A program made the position numbers and the translations under genes. Shown here one piece after another: positions 53,204-62,034 of a DNA stretch of 64,000 nucleotides. Numbering within the stretch: position 1 is the stretch's first letter; the number at the start of each line of letters is the position of its first letter. The stretch lies in NCBI RefSeq assembly GCF_011806455.1, contig NZ_JAATOT010000004.1, positions 186,001 to 250,000 of the forward strand, written 5' to 3'. The stretch is from Celeribacter sp. HF31 (lineage in GTDB: Bacteria > Pseudomonadota > Alphaproteobacteria > Rhodobacterales > Rhodobacteraceae). Below the pieces are notes generated by a model. It was not told the origin of the DNA, made no database searches, and worked only from the letters and a program-made list of their open reading frames with translations.

Positions 53204-53223
53204 ATATTCCGTAACGCGAATAT
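53204..53223. promoter_or_regulatory. ATATTC-N8-GAATAT palindrome upstream of trxC
   Basis: ATATTC (53204-53209) and GAATAT (53218-53223) are perfect 6-bp arms with an eight-base centre. The core ATTC-N8-GAAT is the same as in front of sqr (35807-35822). It ends 16 bases before the trxC start, so it overlaps the likely promoter or 5' UTR, and it also lies upstream of the divergent 60-aa gene. Confidence 0.6.
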
Positions 53224-53239
53224 GAAAAGGAGGCAGGCC

Positions 53240-53701
53240 ATGGCCGCCGCTCTTGAGAAAACCGATGTGAAACTGGCCTGTCCGACCTGTGGTCAGGTGA
53301 ACCGCGTGCCCGTGGCGAAACTCACCGCAGGCCCGAAATGTGGCACCTGTGGCGAGCCTTTGATGTCCGGCAAAGTGGCGGAGCTGGACCCGAAAGGGCT
53401 TCAGGCGCTGTCGAAAAAGGACGATCTGGCGGTGCTGGTGGATTTCTGGGCGCCCTGGTGTGGCCCGTGCCGCATGATGGCGCCGGAATTTGCCAAAGCG
53501 GCGCAGGAGCTCAAGGGCAAGGCACGTTTTGCCAAGATCAACACCGAAGACCACCCGACCGTGTCGATGAAAAACGGCATTCGCGGTATCCCCGCACTGA
53601 TCCTCTACCAGGGCGGCAAGGAAGTCGCCCGCATCGCAGGCGCCCGCCCGGCGCGTGACATCGTCGCTTTTGTCGAACAAAACGGCAGACTTCCGGCCTA
53701 A
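53240..53701 (+). CDS. trxC: Thioredoxin 2 (TrxC)
   Basis: A 153-aa thioredoxin with an N-terminal zinc-finger-like extension. Two CxxC pairs, CPTCGQVNR and CGTCGEPL, lie at about residues 14-17 and 33-36 and should bind zinc. The redox site is [12 protein letters not shown] at about residues 69-80, and the cis-proline is in [10 protein letters not shown] start at 53240, eight bases after GGAGG; an ATG six codons upstream lacks a good ribosome site. Confidence 0.93.
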   Translation: MAAALEKTDVKLACPTCGQVNRVPVAKLTAGPKCGTCGEPLMSGKVAELDPKGLQALSKKDDLAVLVDFWAPWCGPCRMMAPEFAKAAQELKGKARFAKINTEDHPTVSMKNGIRGIPALILYQGGKEVARIAGARPARDIVAFVEQNGRLPA

Positions 53702-53707
53702 GTCCCT

Positions 53708-53737
53708 TTTCGGGTCGCTTGACTTTCCGGCCCGAAA
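53708..53737 (+). terminator. Weak hairpin after trxC
   Basis: TTTCGGG (53708-53714) pairs with CCCGAAA (53731-53737) around a 16-base loop, six bases after the trxC stop and 22 bases before the tRNA. No T-run follows. Confidence 0.35.
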
Positions 53738-53759
53738 GTCTCACATCTTTGACCAGAGT

Positions 53760-53835
<76 letters not shown>

Positions 53836-53851
53836 ATTTTCCTTATTTGTT

Positions 53852-54436
53852 TTGTCCGCAAACCTCTGTGGCGTGATCTCTGGGCTGCGAAGTGCTGAAG
53901 ATCGGCAGGTCGCCGTTTCACGGCTTGAAGCGGGAGTCATTCCGGCAGAACGGATTCTCACGGACGACCCTGAAGAGCCAAATGCACCGCCCGTCTGGCT
54001 CTGCTCCATGAGCGCGAACGCGGAACTGATTGCTCGGTCTCTGAGCGACCTAAATTTTTCAACACAAGGCATCGCCGCCACACTGGAAGCCGCGCGGAAG
54101 ATAGGCATTCATATCCGCTGCCTTGATGAGGCATTCGACAGCCGAAACGATTGGCAGTCCCAAATCGGCACTCTGTTGACAGCCCTCAACTGTCTAGACC
54201 GCAAAGGCTTCTCCGACCGCACCAAGATCGCACTGCAAGAAGCCAAAGCCCGAGGCCAACGCTTGGGGCGCAAACCGAGCATGACAGACCTGCGCAAAGC
54301 CGTCGCCATTCAAATGATCGAGGCAGGGTACAAAGGGACAAAAATATGGAAAATCCTCGCGGTTCTGGAGGGCCCGCCGATCAGTCAGTCAGCCTATTAC
54401 CTCTGGCAGAAAACATGGCTGGCTGGACGGAAGTGA
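53852..54436 (+). CDS. Serine recombinase/resolvase-like protein, divergent
   Basis: A 194-aa reading frame with features of resolvase/invertase proteins. Near the N terminus [20 protein letters not shown] resembles the catalytic-serine segment of serine recombinases. [20 protein letters not shown] matches the hinge before the DNA-binding helix-turn-helix, and a short HTH-like part follows (about residues 143-190). The only start in range is TTG 53852 or GTG 53873, and the frame is open back into the tRNA, so the N terminus may be trimmed. The base composition is more AT-rich than the neighbours. It may be a remnant rather than an active enzyme. Confidence 0.55.
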   Translation: MSANLCGVISGLRSAEDRQVAVSRLEAGVIPAERILTDDPEEPNAPPVWLCSMSANAELIARSLSDLNFSTQGIAATLEAARKIGIHIRCLDEAFDSRNDWQSQIGTLLTALNCLDRKGFSDRTKIALQEAKARGQRLGRKPSMTDLRKAVAIQMIEAGYKGTKIWKILAVLEGPPISQSAYYLWQKTWLAGRK

Positions 54437-54755
54437 TCAGACGCGAAGGGCGGGAAACAGTCATTCGCTGCGATTGCGATAGCACGATGTTCAAGAACTC
54501 TAACCGGACCTTCCGAAACTGTCCCGTCTAAGGCTGAAATCTCTATCGACAGCATTATTTTGACATTGCCCGACGTGCTCAATACGCTGCTTTCCGTCAT
54601 CTGATCTGACATCCGTTGCCTTGCCGCTTCTGGAAGACAGAATAATTAAGTGTCAGAGAATGGAAAATGTTCGCATTTGGATTTCAAAAGCTACATCAAG
54701 TCGCCTTGCGCGCGTAAACTATAGCCCAACCTAAACAACGAAATATGGTTTCCGA
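54437..54755. other. AT-richer intergenic stretch with no gene seen
   Basis: No protein-like frame, tRNA or clear repeat was found in these 319 bases. The composition is visibly richer in A and T than most of the window, in line with the resolvase-like gene before it and the first third of the amidase gene after it. Confidence 0.6.
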
Positions 54756-55532
54756 TTGAAATTAGCCATCATCCAACCAAACTCATCTCATGATGTGTCC
54801 GAAGAAATTATTGCATCAATCGACGCCTTGGTTTCGGGCGCCAAACGGCATCGTCCTGATGTGGTCGTATTCCCGGAACTCTTCTTACCAGGCTATAATT
54901 TTCCTGATCGCCACAACAATGATGCACAAACTCAAAGCGGGTCGTGGATGAACCGTATTGCCGGAATTGCGAGAGAATATACATGCGCAATTGTATTGGG
55001 TTGGGCAGAAAATCATGATGGGACAATTTACAACGCGGCAACCGCCGTGAGTGCCAAGGGCGATATTTTGGCGCACTATCGCAAGCACCAGCTTTTCGGC
55101 GAGATGGAGCACGAAAGCTTTACCCCCGGCAGGTCTCTCCCTCCCACCTTTGAAATCGCCGGCCGCAAATGCGGTCTGCTGATCTGTTACGAAATCGAAT
55201 TCCCGGAATATGCGAGAGACCTCGCGCAGCGGGGAGCGGAGGTCGTGATTGTCCCGACGGCCAATCCGGTGGGATATGAGCATGTGCAGGACATTCTGGT
55301 TCCTGCGCGCGCCCACGAAAACCGTCAGTTCGTGGCCTATGCGAATTATTGCGGCACTCAGAATGGGTTGGAGTTCTCGGGCGCGTCTCTGGTCGTGGGC
55401 CCGGATGGCAAGGCTTTGTCCCGCGCGGGACAAATACCAACGGAGCTATATGTTCAACTGCCTGAGTTGGCCACGTACCCAGCAAGCGCTCTGTCGACGC
55501 AACTGGAGGACCTCAGGACGCGAGAGGACTGA
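54756..55532 (+). CDS. davA: Nitrilase-superfamily amidase, 5-aminovaleramidase (DavA)-like
   Basis: A 258-aa carbon-nitrogen hydrolase with the catalytic triad E41 (FPELFLPGYNF), K110 (YRKHQLFGEM) and C144 (LLICYEIEFPE). From memory, the segments YRKxHLFGE, LICYxIEFPE and YANYCG also occur in Pseudomonas DavA, which hydrolyses 5-aminopentanamide to 5-aminovalerate. A DavB-like gene lies 5 kb away in the same cluster, supporting this. The start codon is TTG, because no in-frame ATG precedes the conserved start. The first third is AT-richer than the rest. Its end overlaps the convergent racemase gene by 20 bases. Confidence 0.78.
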   Translation: MKLAIIQPNSSHDVSEEIIASIDALVSGAKRHRPDVVVFPELFLPGYNFPDRHNNDAQTQSGSWMNRIAGIAREYTCAIVLGWAENHDGTIYNAATAVSAKGDILAHYRKHQLFGEMEHESFTPGRSLPPTFEIAGRKCGLLICYEIEFPEYARDLAQRGAEVVIVPTANPVGYEHVQDILVPARAHENRQFVAYANYCGTQNGLEFSGASLVVGPDGKALSRAGQIPTELYVQLPELATYPASALSTQLEDLRTRED

Positions 55533-56202
55533 CCAGACGTGCCGCATCAAGGATAGAGAACACCGGACGTCCGGTCGCCTCCTGAATGGCGGTCGTATAA
55601 GGCGGCAGGTTACCGCATTCGAGCACGATGGCGGCGACTTCGGGCGCACGCGCCATCAGACGCATGGCGCCCCGGATCACCTCGGCTTCCATCTCGTCGC
55701 GATCAAAACTCTCGCGCTGCTGGTCTTTTCGGCTCAGGAAGGTTTCGGAAAAAAGGGTGCTGTCCTCCAGCCCGCCGATCCGCACATCGTCTGGCGCCAG
55801 ACCCGCGGCCCGAACGGCCCCGTAGCCCAGCGATGTCGCCGAGGCGGTCAAGACACCGATCGGCGCCTTGCCCATCATCAACCGCACCGTCGGCAAGAGG
55901 CAAAGGCCGGACAGGCACACAGGCACGGACAGGCCCTCGGCGATGTCTTCCTGGACCGAGATCAGAAAACCGCAGGTCGAGGTGATGAGGCACGCGCCCT
56001 CGGCGACCAGCTCTTCCGCCGCCCTTCGAAACGAGGTCACCAGTTCCGGCGCGGGACGCCCATCGCGCACGATCTCGGTGCTGCCCGCGCCTTTGACCAC
56101 CCGCACACGGGCGGGCATGTGATAGCTCTCGGGATGCCCCGCGTCGCCCGGAATACGGGGGAATCGGGTATCAAGGCTTAGAATTCCGATGAAGGGGGCC
56201 AT
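55513..56202 (-). CDS. Aspartate/glutamate racemase-family protein
   Basis: A 229-aa protein of the Asp/Glu/hydantoin racemase superfamily. Two active-site cysteines are placed as expected: ITSTCGFL at about residue 77 and VLECGNLPPYT at about residue 195. Cofactor-independent racemases and related isomerases share this pattern. In this cluster it may invert an amino acid before oxidation, but that is inference. Its start lies 25 bases inside the upstream membrane-protein gene, so it is translationally coupled. It is the last gene of the minus-strand run. Confidence 0.82.
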   Translation of the reverse strand: MAPFIGILSLDTRFPRIPGDAGHPESYHMPARVRVVKGAGSTEIVRDGRPAPELVTSFRRAAEELVAEGACLITSTCGFLISVQEDIAEGLSVPVCLSGLCLLPTVRLMMGKAPIGVLTASATSLGYGAVRAAGLAPDDVRIGGLEDSTLFSETFLSRKDQQRESFDRDEMEAEVIRGAMRLMARAPEVAAIVLECGNLPPYTTAIQEATGRPVFSILDAARLVSPLAS

Positions 56203-57125
56203 GGTCTACGGGTCCTTTGAACAAAAGAGAAAAGCGCCGGAGTGCCGTAGATCGGCGCCTGCATGAGCGCGACGAAGAGGGTGAGGATGGGATCGAAAGG
56301 CACGGAGGCCAGAACGAGCGACAGGTTGCGGTTGCCGAACAGATAGCCAAGTGTCGCGGCCTGCTGCGCGGACAGGTGCAGACGCGCCACCAGTCGCACC
56401 AGAAGATTGCCGAGAATATTCAGCGCAACAGCCAGGCTCAGCAACCCGAGTGCAAGATGCGGCGTGGCGACAATCGCCTCCATCGCTCCGGACATCAGTG
56501 GGATAAGAAAGGCGATCATCGCCAAAGCGGCCAGCCCGTTCAGCGCCAGGGCATGGCGCGCGATCCGCACCGGCCCCAGGGCGAGATGGATCACAGTGCC
56601 CAGAACAATCCCGCTCAGCAGCATCGAGAACACCCTGAGCCCGACCACGAGGCCTGAGGCTTCGGGCCCCATGCCAGACAGAGACAGGGTCAAAGGCATC
56701 AGAATGGGGGCACAGAGCGTGCCCAACACGGCGATGCGCAAAGACATGGCATGATCAAAGCCGAGAATGAGGCAGATGTTGGGAGCAGAACTCATCGGCG
56801 GCGCGGCAAAGAAGGCGGCGATAAAGACCAACTGATCGGGCGTCGCGCCAATGGCCCGCCCGACCGAGACGGCCAGAAACGCGGCGAGAACCTGTGTCGA
56901 GACCAGCCAAACGAGGCTAAAGGCGATGTGCCTGATCTGGAGGAGACCGCGCAGGCTCACCGGATCCAGCGGCTGACGGGCAAACCCGAGCGCCGTCACC
57001 AAAACGACCAAAGGCGGCAATAGGGGCCGCATGGTCTCGGCCGAGACCGGAAGGAAGGAGGTCGTGACAAAGCCGAGAAGCAGGAGGGCCGACGCATGCC
57101 CGCCCACCCATGTCAGAGGTCTCAT
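56178..57125 (-). CDS. Polytopic membrane protein, probable transporter (BASS/SBF-like)
   Basis: A 315-aa protein with nine or ten hydrophobic segments. The broken-helix region FIAAFFAAPPMSSAPNICLI and the later LGYLFGNRNLSLVLASVPF recall the crossing helices of the bile acid:sodium symporter (BASS) fold. I do not recognise the subfamily or the substrate. The ATG at 57125 overlaps the TRAP gene stop (ATGA), so it is made together with the transporter. Confidence 0.65.
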   Translation of the reverse strand: MRPLTWVGGHASALLLLGFVTTSFLPVSAETMRPLLPPLVVLVTALGFARQPLDPVSLRGLLQIRHIAFSLVWLVSTQVLAAFLAVSVGRAIGATPDQLVFIAAFFAAPPMSSAPNICLILGFDHAMSLRIAVLGTLCAPILMPLTLSLSGMGPEASGLVVGLRVFSMLLSGIVLGTVIHLALGPVRIARHALALNGLAALAMIAFLIPLMSGAMEAIVATPHLALGLLSLAVALNILGNLLVRLVARLHLSAQQAATLGYLFGNRNLSLVLASVPFDPILTLFVALMQAPIYGTPALFSFVQRTRRPWPPSSEF

Positions 57126-59029
57126 TGCGTGGCCTGCACCATGTCCGGCAGCCATGTCACGAGCCCCGGGAAGAGCACCAGAATGGCCACCATCAGCAAC
57201 ATGATCAGGAACATCGGCAGCGCGGTCCGCGCGATATAGCCCATGTCATGGCGTGTCATGCCCTGAAGGACAAAGAGATTGAACCCGACCGGCGGTGTGA
57301 TCTGGGCCATCTCCACGACGACCACGATGAAGATCCCGAACCACAAGAGGTCAATCCCTGCCGCGCGCACCATCGGTTCGATGATGGCCATGGTCAGAAC
57401 GACCGCGGAAATCCCGTCAAGGAACATGCCGATGACGATGTAGAACAGGGTCAGCGCCACGATCAGAGCCACCGGCGACAGGCCCATATCGGCAATGAGG
57501 CCGGCCAGAGCACGCGGCACCCCGGTGAACCCCATGGCAAGCGTTAGAAAACTTGCGCCCATCAGGATCATCGCGATCATCGCCGAGGTGCGCGTCGCAC
57601 CGAAGAGACTTTCGAGGAAAGCCCGGCGACTCAGAGAGCCCTGCAGCCCGGCGAGAACCAGCGCCCCGATCACCCCGAAGGCGGCGGCTTCGGTCGCGGT
57701 GGCGAGGCCAAGATACATAGACCCGATCACCACGAGGATCAGTGCGATCACCGGGATCAACAGGACAGAGGAACGCAGCTTTGCCGTAAATGACATGTGC
57801 GGCTCAGGTGCGGGCGCCTGATCCTTGCGCAGCACGGACCAGCCCGCGATATAGGCCATGAAAAGACCGGCCAAGACGAGGCCCGGGATGACACCCGCCA
57901 TAAAGAGGCTGGTGATGCTCTCCTGCACGGTCACGCCATAGACAATGAGCGTCAGGGACGGCGGGATCATCAGACCCAAAGTGGCGGCCCCGGCGAGCGT
58001 GCCGATGATCATGAACTCAGGGTATCCCCGCTTGCGCAGCTCCGGGATCGACATCTTGCCGACGGTGGTGAGCGTCGCCGCAGAGGAGCCGGAAACAGCC
58101 GCAAAGACCGTACAGCCCACGACATTGGTATGCAGCAACCCACCCGGAAAGCGCGACAGCCAAGGCGCCAGGCCTTTGAACATGTCCTCGGAGAGGCGCG
58201 TGCGATAGAGAATCTCCCCCATCCAGATGAACAGCGGCAGAGAGGTCAGGGTCCAGCTCGAGGCCGACGACCAGATTGTGATGCTCATGGAACTGCCGGG
58301 GTTGCGAGGCGTGAAGCCGATCATGCCCATGTAGGCCACGCCCATGAGAGCCAGCCCCACCCAAAGCCCGGTGCCGAGCAAGAAGAAGAGCACAAAGAGG
58401 AAAATACCGATTTTCAGGCCAACGGCATCGCGATCGAAGCCGGTCATCAGATGAATCGCGGCATAGATCGCCAAGCCACAGGCAGCGGCAAAGATCGCGC
58501 GGGATTTGGTAGAGACCAAAGCCTCCTTGAGGATCGGTTTGCGCGGTCCGTCGACACCGTAGCTCTCTGAGAACAGGATACCCAGGAGACTGTCGATCAC
58601 CGCAATCGCAAAGAGCACGGCACCGACTGCCATGAAAATCTGCGGAATCCAGAGGGGCGTTCCGTCCTGCCCTTGAGACACATCATTGATCTTATGGCTC
58701 AGGATCGGCGTTTGCACCGCGTACCAGGCGAAGAACAGCGCCACGATGCTGCCCGCAGTGTAACACCAGATTTCAGCCGCGCGCCGCAGCCGGGTCGTGC
58801 GTTCGACCAACATGCTGACGCGGATATGTTCATTGTGGCGAAACGTATCGGCCAAAGCGAGAAAAGAGGCCGCAGCCATGGCGTAACCGGCATAGTTCGC
58901 GCCCCCCGGGAAGAGGATGCCAAGCCAGCGGCTGACCATCTGCGCCACCACGAGGCACAGGATCGCAACGAGGGAAATGGCCGCGCCGGTGCCGGAAAAC
59001 TTGTAGAGACTGTCGATCAGGCGGCGCAT
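57122..59029 (-). CDS. dctQM: TRAP transporter fused small and large membrane subunits (DctQM-type)
   Basis: A 635-aa fusion. The first 190 residues or so form a four-helix DctQ-type subunit (QMVSRWLGILFPGGANYAGY, EHIRVSMLVER). The rest is a DctM-type transporter with about 12 helices (SGSSAATLTTVGKMSIPEL, GAATLGLMIPPSLTLIVYG, ITPPVGFNLFVLQGM). I start at the ATG at 59029 because GAGGGG lies at the right distance; a Met 18 codons upstream gives a poor N terminus. It works with the binding protein encoded just upstream. TRAP systems take up organic acids, and amino-acid derivatives are known. Confidence 0.92.
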   Translation of the reverse strand: MRRLIDSLYKFSGTGAAISLVAILCLVVAQMVSRWLGILFPGGANYAGYAMAAASFLALADTFRHNEHIRVSMLVERTTRLRRAAEIWCYTAGSIVALFFAWYAVQTPILSHKINDVSQGQDGTPLWIPQIFMAVGAVLFAIAVIDSLLGILFSESYGVDGPRKPILKEALVSTKSRAIFAAACGLAIYAAIHLMTGFDRDAVGLKIGIFLFVLFFLLGTGLWVGLALMGVAYMGMIGFTPRNPGSSMSITIWSSASSWTLTSLPLFIWMGEILYRTRLSEDMFKGLAPWLSRFPGGLLHTNVVGCTVFAAVSGSSAATLTTVGKMSIPELRKRGYPEFMIIGTLAGAATLGLMIPPSLTLIVYGVTVQESITSLFMAGVIPGLVLAGLFMAYIAGWSVLRKDQAPAPEPHMSFTAKLRSSVLLIPVIALILVVIGSMYLGLATATEAAAFGVIGALVLAGLQGSLSRRAFLESLFGATRTSAMIAMILMGASFLTLAMGFTGVPRALAGLIADMGLSPVALIVALTLFYIVIGMFLDGISAVVLTMAIIEPMVRAAGIDLLWFGIFIVVVVEMAQITPPVGFNLFVLQGMTRHDMGYIARTALPMFLIMLLMVAILVLFPGLVTWLPDMVQATQ

Positions 59030-59227
59030 GCGGGCCCCTCTGTGTTGGTTCGTATCGAGATAGGATATCGGGGAATATGTCATCGGTCATGCGACGAACG
59101 ATTTTCGCGAGAGTCATCCTGTCCTTCACGTCGAACCCGGCCAAGTCGCTCTGGCGTTCAATCAAAGAAAGAAGGTGCTGTGGCACCCACGGATCTCGCA
59201 GGTGCCTCGCGGTGTGTTCGCCTCTCC

Positions 59228-60196
59228 TTATTCGGATTTATAGGCGTCCATGACGGCTTTGCCGTCATCGCCGGTTGTTTCAAGCCACTCGCCGACCATG
59301 ACCTCGCCAATGCCCATCAGCTTGGTGGCGACGGCTTCCGTCGGCGCACCGACGGTCATGCCGTTGCTGGCCAGCGTCTCGATGAAACCGTTGGCCAGAG
59401 CTTCGGCCTTTTCGGTGCCGCGGGTCTGCGCCTTGGCGGCTTCCTCGGTCACACAGGTCTTCACTTCGTCGGACAGCGCGTTGAACGCGTCCGAGTTCAC
59501 AAAGACGGTGTTGCGCGGCAGCCATGCCTTAACGTCATAGAAATTGGTCATGTCTTCCCAGACGCTTTCATCCACGCCGGTAGAACCGGAGGAAATCATC
59601 GAAGACACGACACCGGTTGCCAGCGCCTGTTTCAGGTCGGCGGCTTCGATTTGGGTCGGCACCATGCCGGCGAGTTCAGCGACCCGTGCCGTGATCGAGT
59701 TATACGCACGGAATTTCACGCCTTCCATATCCTTGGGACTTGCGACAGGTTTGGCAAAGTAAAGACCTTGCGGCGGCCACGGTACGGAATAGAGAAGCGT
59801 CAGGTTTTGCTCAGCCAGCACCTTGGACAAAGTGGGCGCGGCCGCGTCGCGAAGCTGATCAGAGGCTTCAAAGGATGTCGCGATGAACGGCACGGAGTCA
59901 TAAGCGAAGACCGCATTTTCATTGGCATGGGCCGAGAGCAGGCGCTCGCCAATCTGTGCTTCGCCAAGCTGAACGGCACGCTTGATCTCTCCGCCTTTGA
60001 AAAGCGATCCGCCTGCGTGAATGACGATCTCCAGTTCCCCACCGGAGCATGCCTTGACGGCATCGGCGAATTCCTGGGCGTTCTCGGTGTGATAGTTGGC
60101 AGCCGGGTAGGCCATCGGCATATCCCAGATCTCTGCCATAGCAGCGCCACCCAACAGCGTAGAGGCAGCAATAGCTGCGCTAAGCGTTATTTTCAT
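59228..60196 (-). CDS. dctP: TRAP transporter periplasmic substrate-binding protein DctP
   Basis: A 322-aa exported binding protein. The signal peptide is MKITLSAAIAASTLLGGAAM. Typical DctP segments include LYFAKPVASPKDMEGVKFRA, with the substrate arginine region MEGVKFRAY, and VASSMISSGSTGVDE. A gap of 198 bases with one short unassigned reading frame separates it from the fused membrane subunit. The ligand is unknown; a lysine-like or other amino acid compound is suggested only by the neighbouring genes. Confidence 0.9.
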   Translation of the reverse strand: MKITLSAAIAASTLLGGAAMAEIWDMPMAYPAANYHTENAQEFADAVKACSGGELEIVIHAGGSLFKGGEIKRAVQLGEAQIGERLLSAHANENAVFAYDSVPFIATSFEASDQLRDAAAPTLSKVLAEQNLTLLYSVPWPPQGLYFAKPVASPKDMEGVKFRAYNSITARVAELAGMVPTQIEAADLKQALATGVVSSMISSGSTGVDESVWEDMTNFYDVKAWLPRNTVFVNSDAFNALSDEVKTCVTEEAAKAQTRGTEKAEALANGFIETLASNGMTVGAPTEAVATKLMGIGEVMVGEWLETTGDDGKAVMDAYKSE

Positions 60197-60369
60197 GATC
60201 GTCCTCTCTGTTTGATCTTATGCATTTGGTTGACCGTTTGTCCGGTCTCTTCCGTGTTTATGACAGCAGGCTGACAGATGAGGTGCCGATTGGAAAGGAA
60301 CGGAATGCAGGGTTCTGCATGACTTTTTATCATTGCGAGTACACATTTCGCCCCAATTTTCATCATGGG

Positions 60370-62013
60370 TCATTCAGGAAGCTGAACTGGCGCGCGTTCT
60401 GGATACAGGTCGCCGGGACCGGGGTTTTCGGCAGCAGATGCGCCTCCCAAATGGCTCATGATTCCCCACACGGCATTCAACGCGGTTTGCACAGCGCCTT
60501 CGACCCAGGCCGGTGTCCAACTGATTCCATCGCCCGCGAGGAAAAGACCTTTCTCGCAATCCGCAAAGCCATCCTGCATGAAATGACCGTAAATCCGGTG
60601 GTTGTAGCGATAATGTCCGGGCAAGGCGCCCTTGAAGGCGCCAAGGAAGTTTTCATCGGCCTCCCAGCTGACACAGATCGGCGCACCCCGGATATGGGAC
60701 GCGATATCGACATCGGGGTAGATTTTCGCGAGCGCCTTTAAGGCCAGCTCAACACGTTTCTCATCCGACAGCGGCAGCACTTTCAGGGCATCGGTCATCC
60801 AGGCATAGCTCAGGCAGATCACCCCAGGCTGATCGTCGCCATTGTCGAAAAAATACGTCCCACGGGTCAGGCGGTCCGTCAGGGTCATCGACAAGGTCGG
60901 CCGGTTGGTTTGCGGGTCAATGTCTTTCCAGAACGGCCGACCCACCATCACGAAGGTTTTCGAGGATTGCATGTACCGCGTCCGATCCAGCGCCATCCAG
61001 AGTTTCTGATCGAACAATGCCTCTTCGACCTCGATCGCCGTCGTCAAAAGATGCGACTGACAGGTCGCCAACACAGCAGGATAATCCGCCTCATTGCCCC
61101 ATTGATCGCGCACCCGGATCAGCTCGCCCGCCCGTGAGATTGCCGTGGCCCGGCTGCGCGTCGCCCCGCCGTTCAGGGTCTCAAGCGTCGTGCCCTCCGG
61201 CCAATAGGCGCAATCGGGGGCCAGCCGCCAGAGCTTGTGCAGAACCTGCTCGACGCCACCCACGACAAACCTTTGGTCATCGTCGAGGCCCAGCAGGTTG
61301 ACGCGCAAAATCTCCAGCATCGAGTTCGGAAAATCACTGTCCCAACCGCCCGTGCCAAAGCCCACCTGTCCAAAGATTTCGCGGTGATGGAAATTGAGCC
61401 CCTGGAAGGCGCGCGAATGGGTCACGAAATCATAAAATGTCCGCTCATCCCAAGCGGCGACCAGCGGATCCCAAATGGCTTTGATCCGGGCGACATCCTT
61501 GGCCCGCACGGCAGCCTGAAGTTCGGGGAAGTCGGCCTGCTCCGCGAGGGCGGTATTATAGGCTTCGGCAATATCGCGATAGACTTGCGGCAGGTCGTCA
61601 GAGCTTCGCGCAAAATGGCTGCGCCCTTCGAGGTCGATCACGGTCGAGCCCGCCGCCGGGGTGAGCGGGTTCGGAAAGGGCCTCGTCTCACATCCCGTCA
61701 GGTCGAGATAGTGATAAAACCCGCGCGAGGAAACCGGGAACCGCATGCCGCCCAGTTCCGCCACGATCCCGTCGCTGCCTTCAAACACTTGCGATCTGAG
61801 ACGCCCGCCAAATTGCGCGGATTCGTAGAAAACGGGACGGAGCCCGAGCTTCATCAGCTCGAACCCCGCAACGATGCCCGCGGCACCGGCTCCGATTACG
61901 GCAACGGATGTGCCCTGCAGGTCCTTGGGGATGAAGCCAGTCCCCGCCGGGTGGCTGATCCAGGCCTCATAGTCGAAAGGAAAATCGGGACCGAATGCGG
62001 TGAGCTGTGTCAT
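60370..62013 (-). CDS. davB: FAD-dependent amino acid 2-monooxygenase, lysine 2-monooxygenase (DavB)-like
   Basis: A 547-aa flavoprotein of the amine oxidase superfamily that converts an amino acid to its amide with loss of CO2. The FAD fold is AVIGAGAAGIVAGFELMKLG near residue 38. From memory, long segments match Pseudomonas lysine 2-monooxygenase: AELGGMRFPVSS, FPNPLTPAAGSTVIDLEG, FGTGGWDSDFPNSMLEI, MALDRTRYMQSSKTFVM and LTDRLTRGTYFFDNG. Tryptophan or phenylalanine 2-monooxygenases are the alternatives. It lies 21 bases after the unknown transporter gene and 173 bases before dctP. Confidence 0.85.
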   Translation of the reverse strand: MTQLTAFGPDFPFDYEAWISHPAGTGFIPKDLQGTSVAVIGAGAAGIVAGFELMKLGLRPVFYESAQFGGRLRSQVFEGSDGIVAELGGMRFPVSSRGFYHYLDLTGCETRPFPNPLTPAAGSTVIDLEGRSHFARSSDDLPQVYRDIAEAYNTALAEQADFPELQAAVRAKDVARIKAIWDPLVAAWDERTFYDFVTHSRAFQGLNFHHREIFGQVGFGTGGWDSDFPNSMLEILRVNLLGLDDDQRFVVGGVEQVLHKLWRLAPDCAYWPEGTTLETLNGGATRSRATAISRAGELIRVRDQWGNEADYPAVLATCQSHLLTTAIEVEEALFDQKLWMALDRTRYMQSSKTFVMVGRPFWKDIDPQTNRPTLSMTLTDRLTRGTYFFDNGDDQPGVICLSYAWMTDALKVLPLSDEKRVELALKALAKIYPDVDIASHIRGAPICVSWEADENFLGAFKGALPGHYRYNHRIYGHFMQDGFADCEKGLFLAGDGISWTPAWVEGAVQTALNAVWGIMSHLGGASAAENPGPGDLYPERAPVQLPE

Positions 62014-62034
62014 GAAGCCTCCATTGACGGGAGC

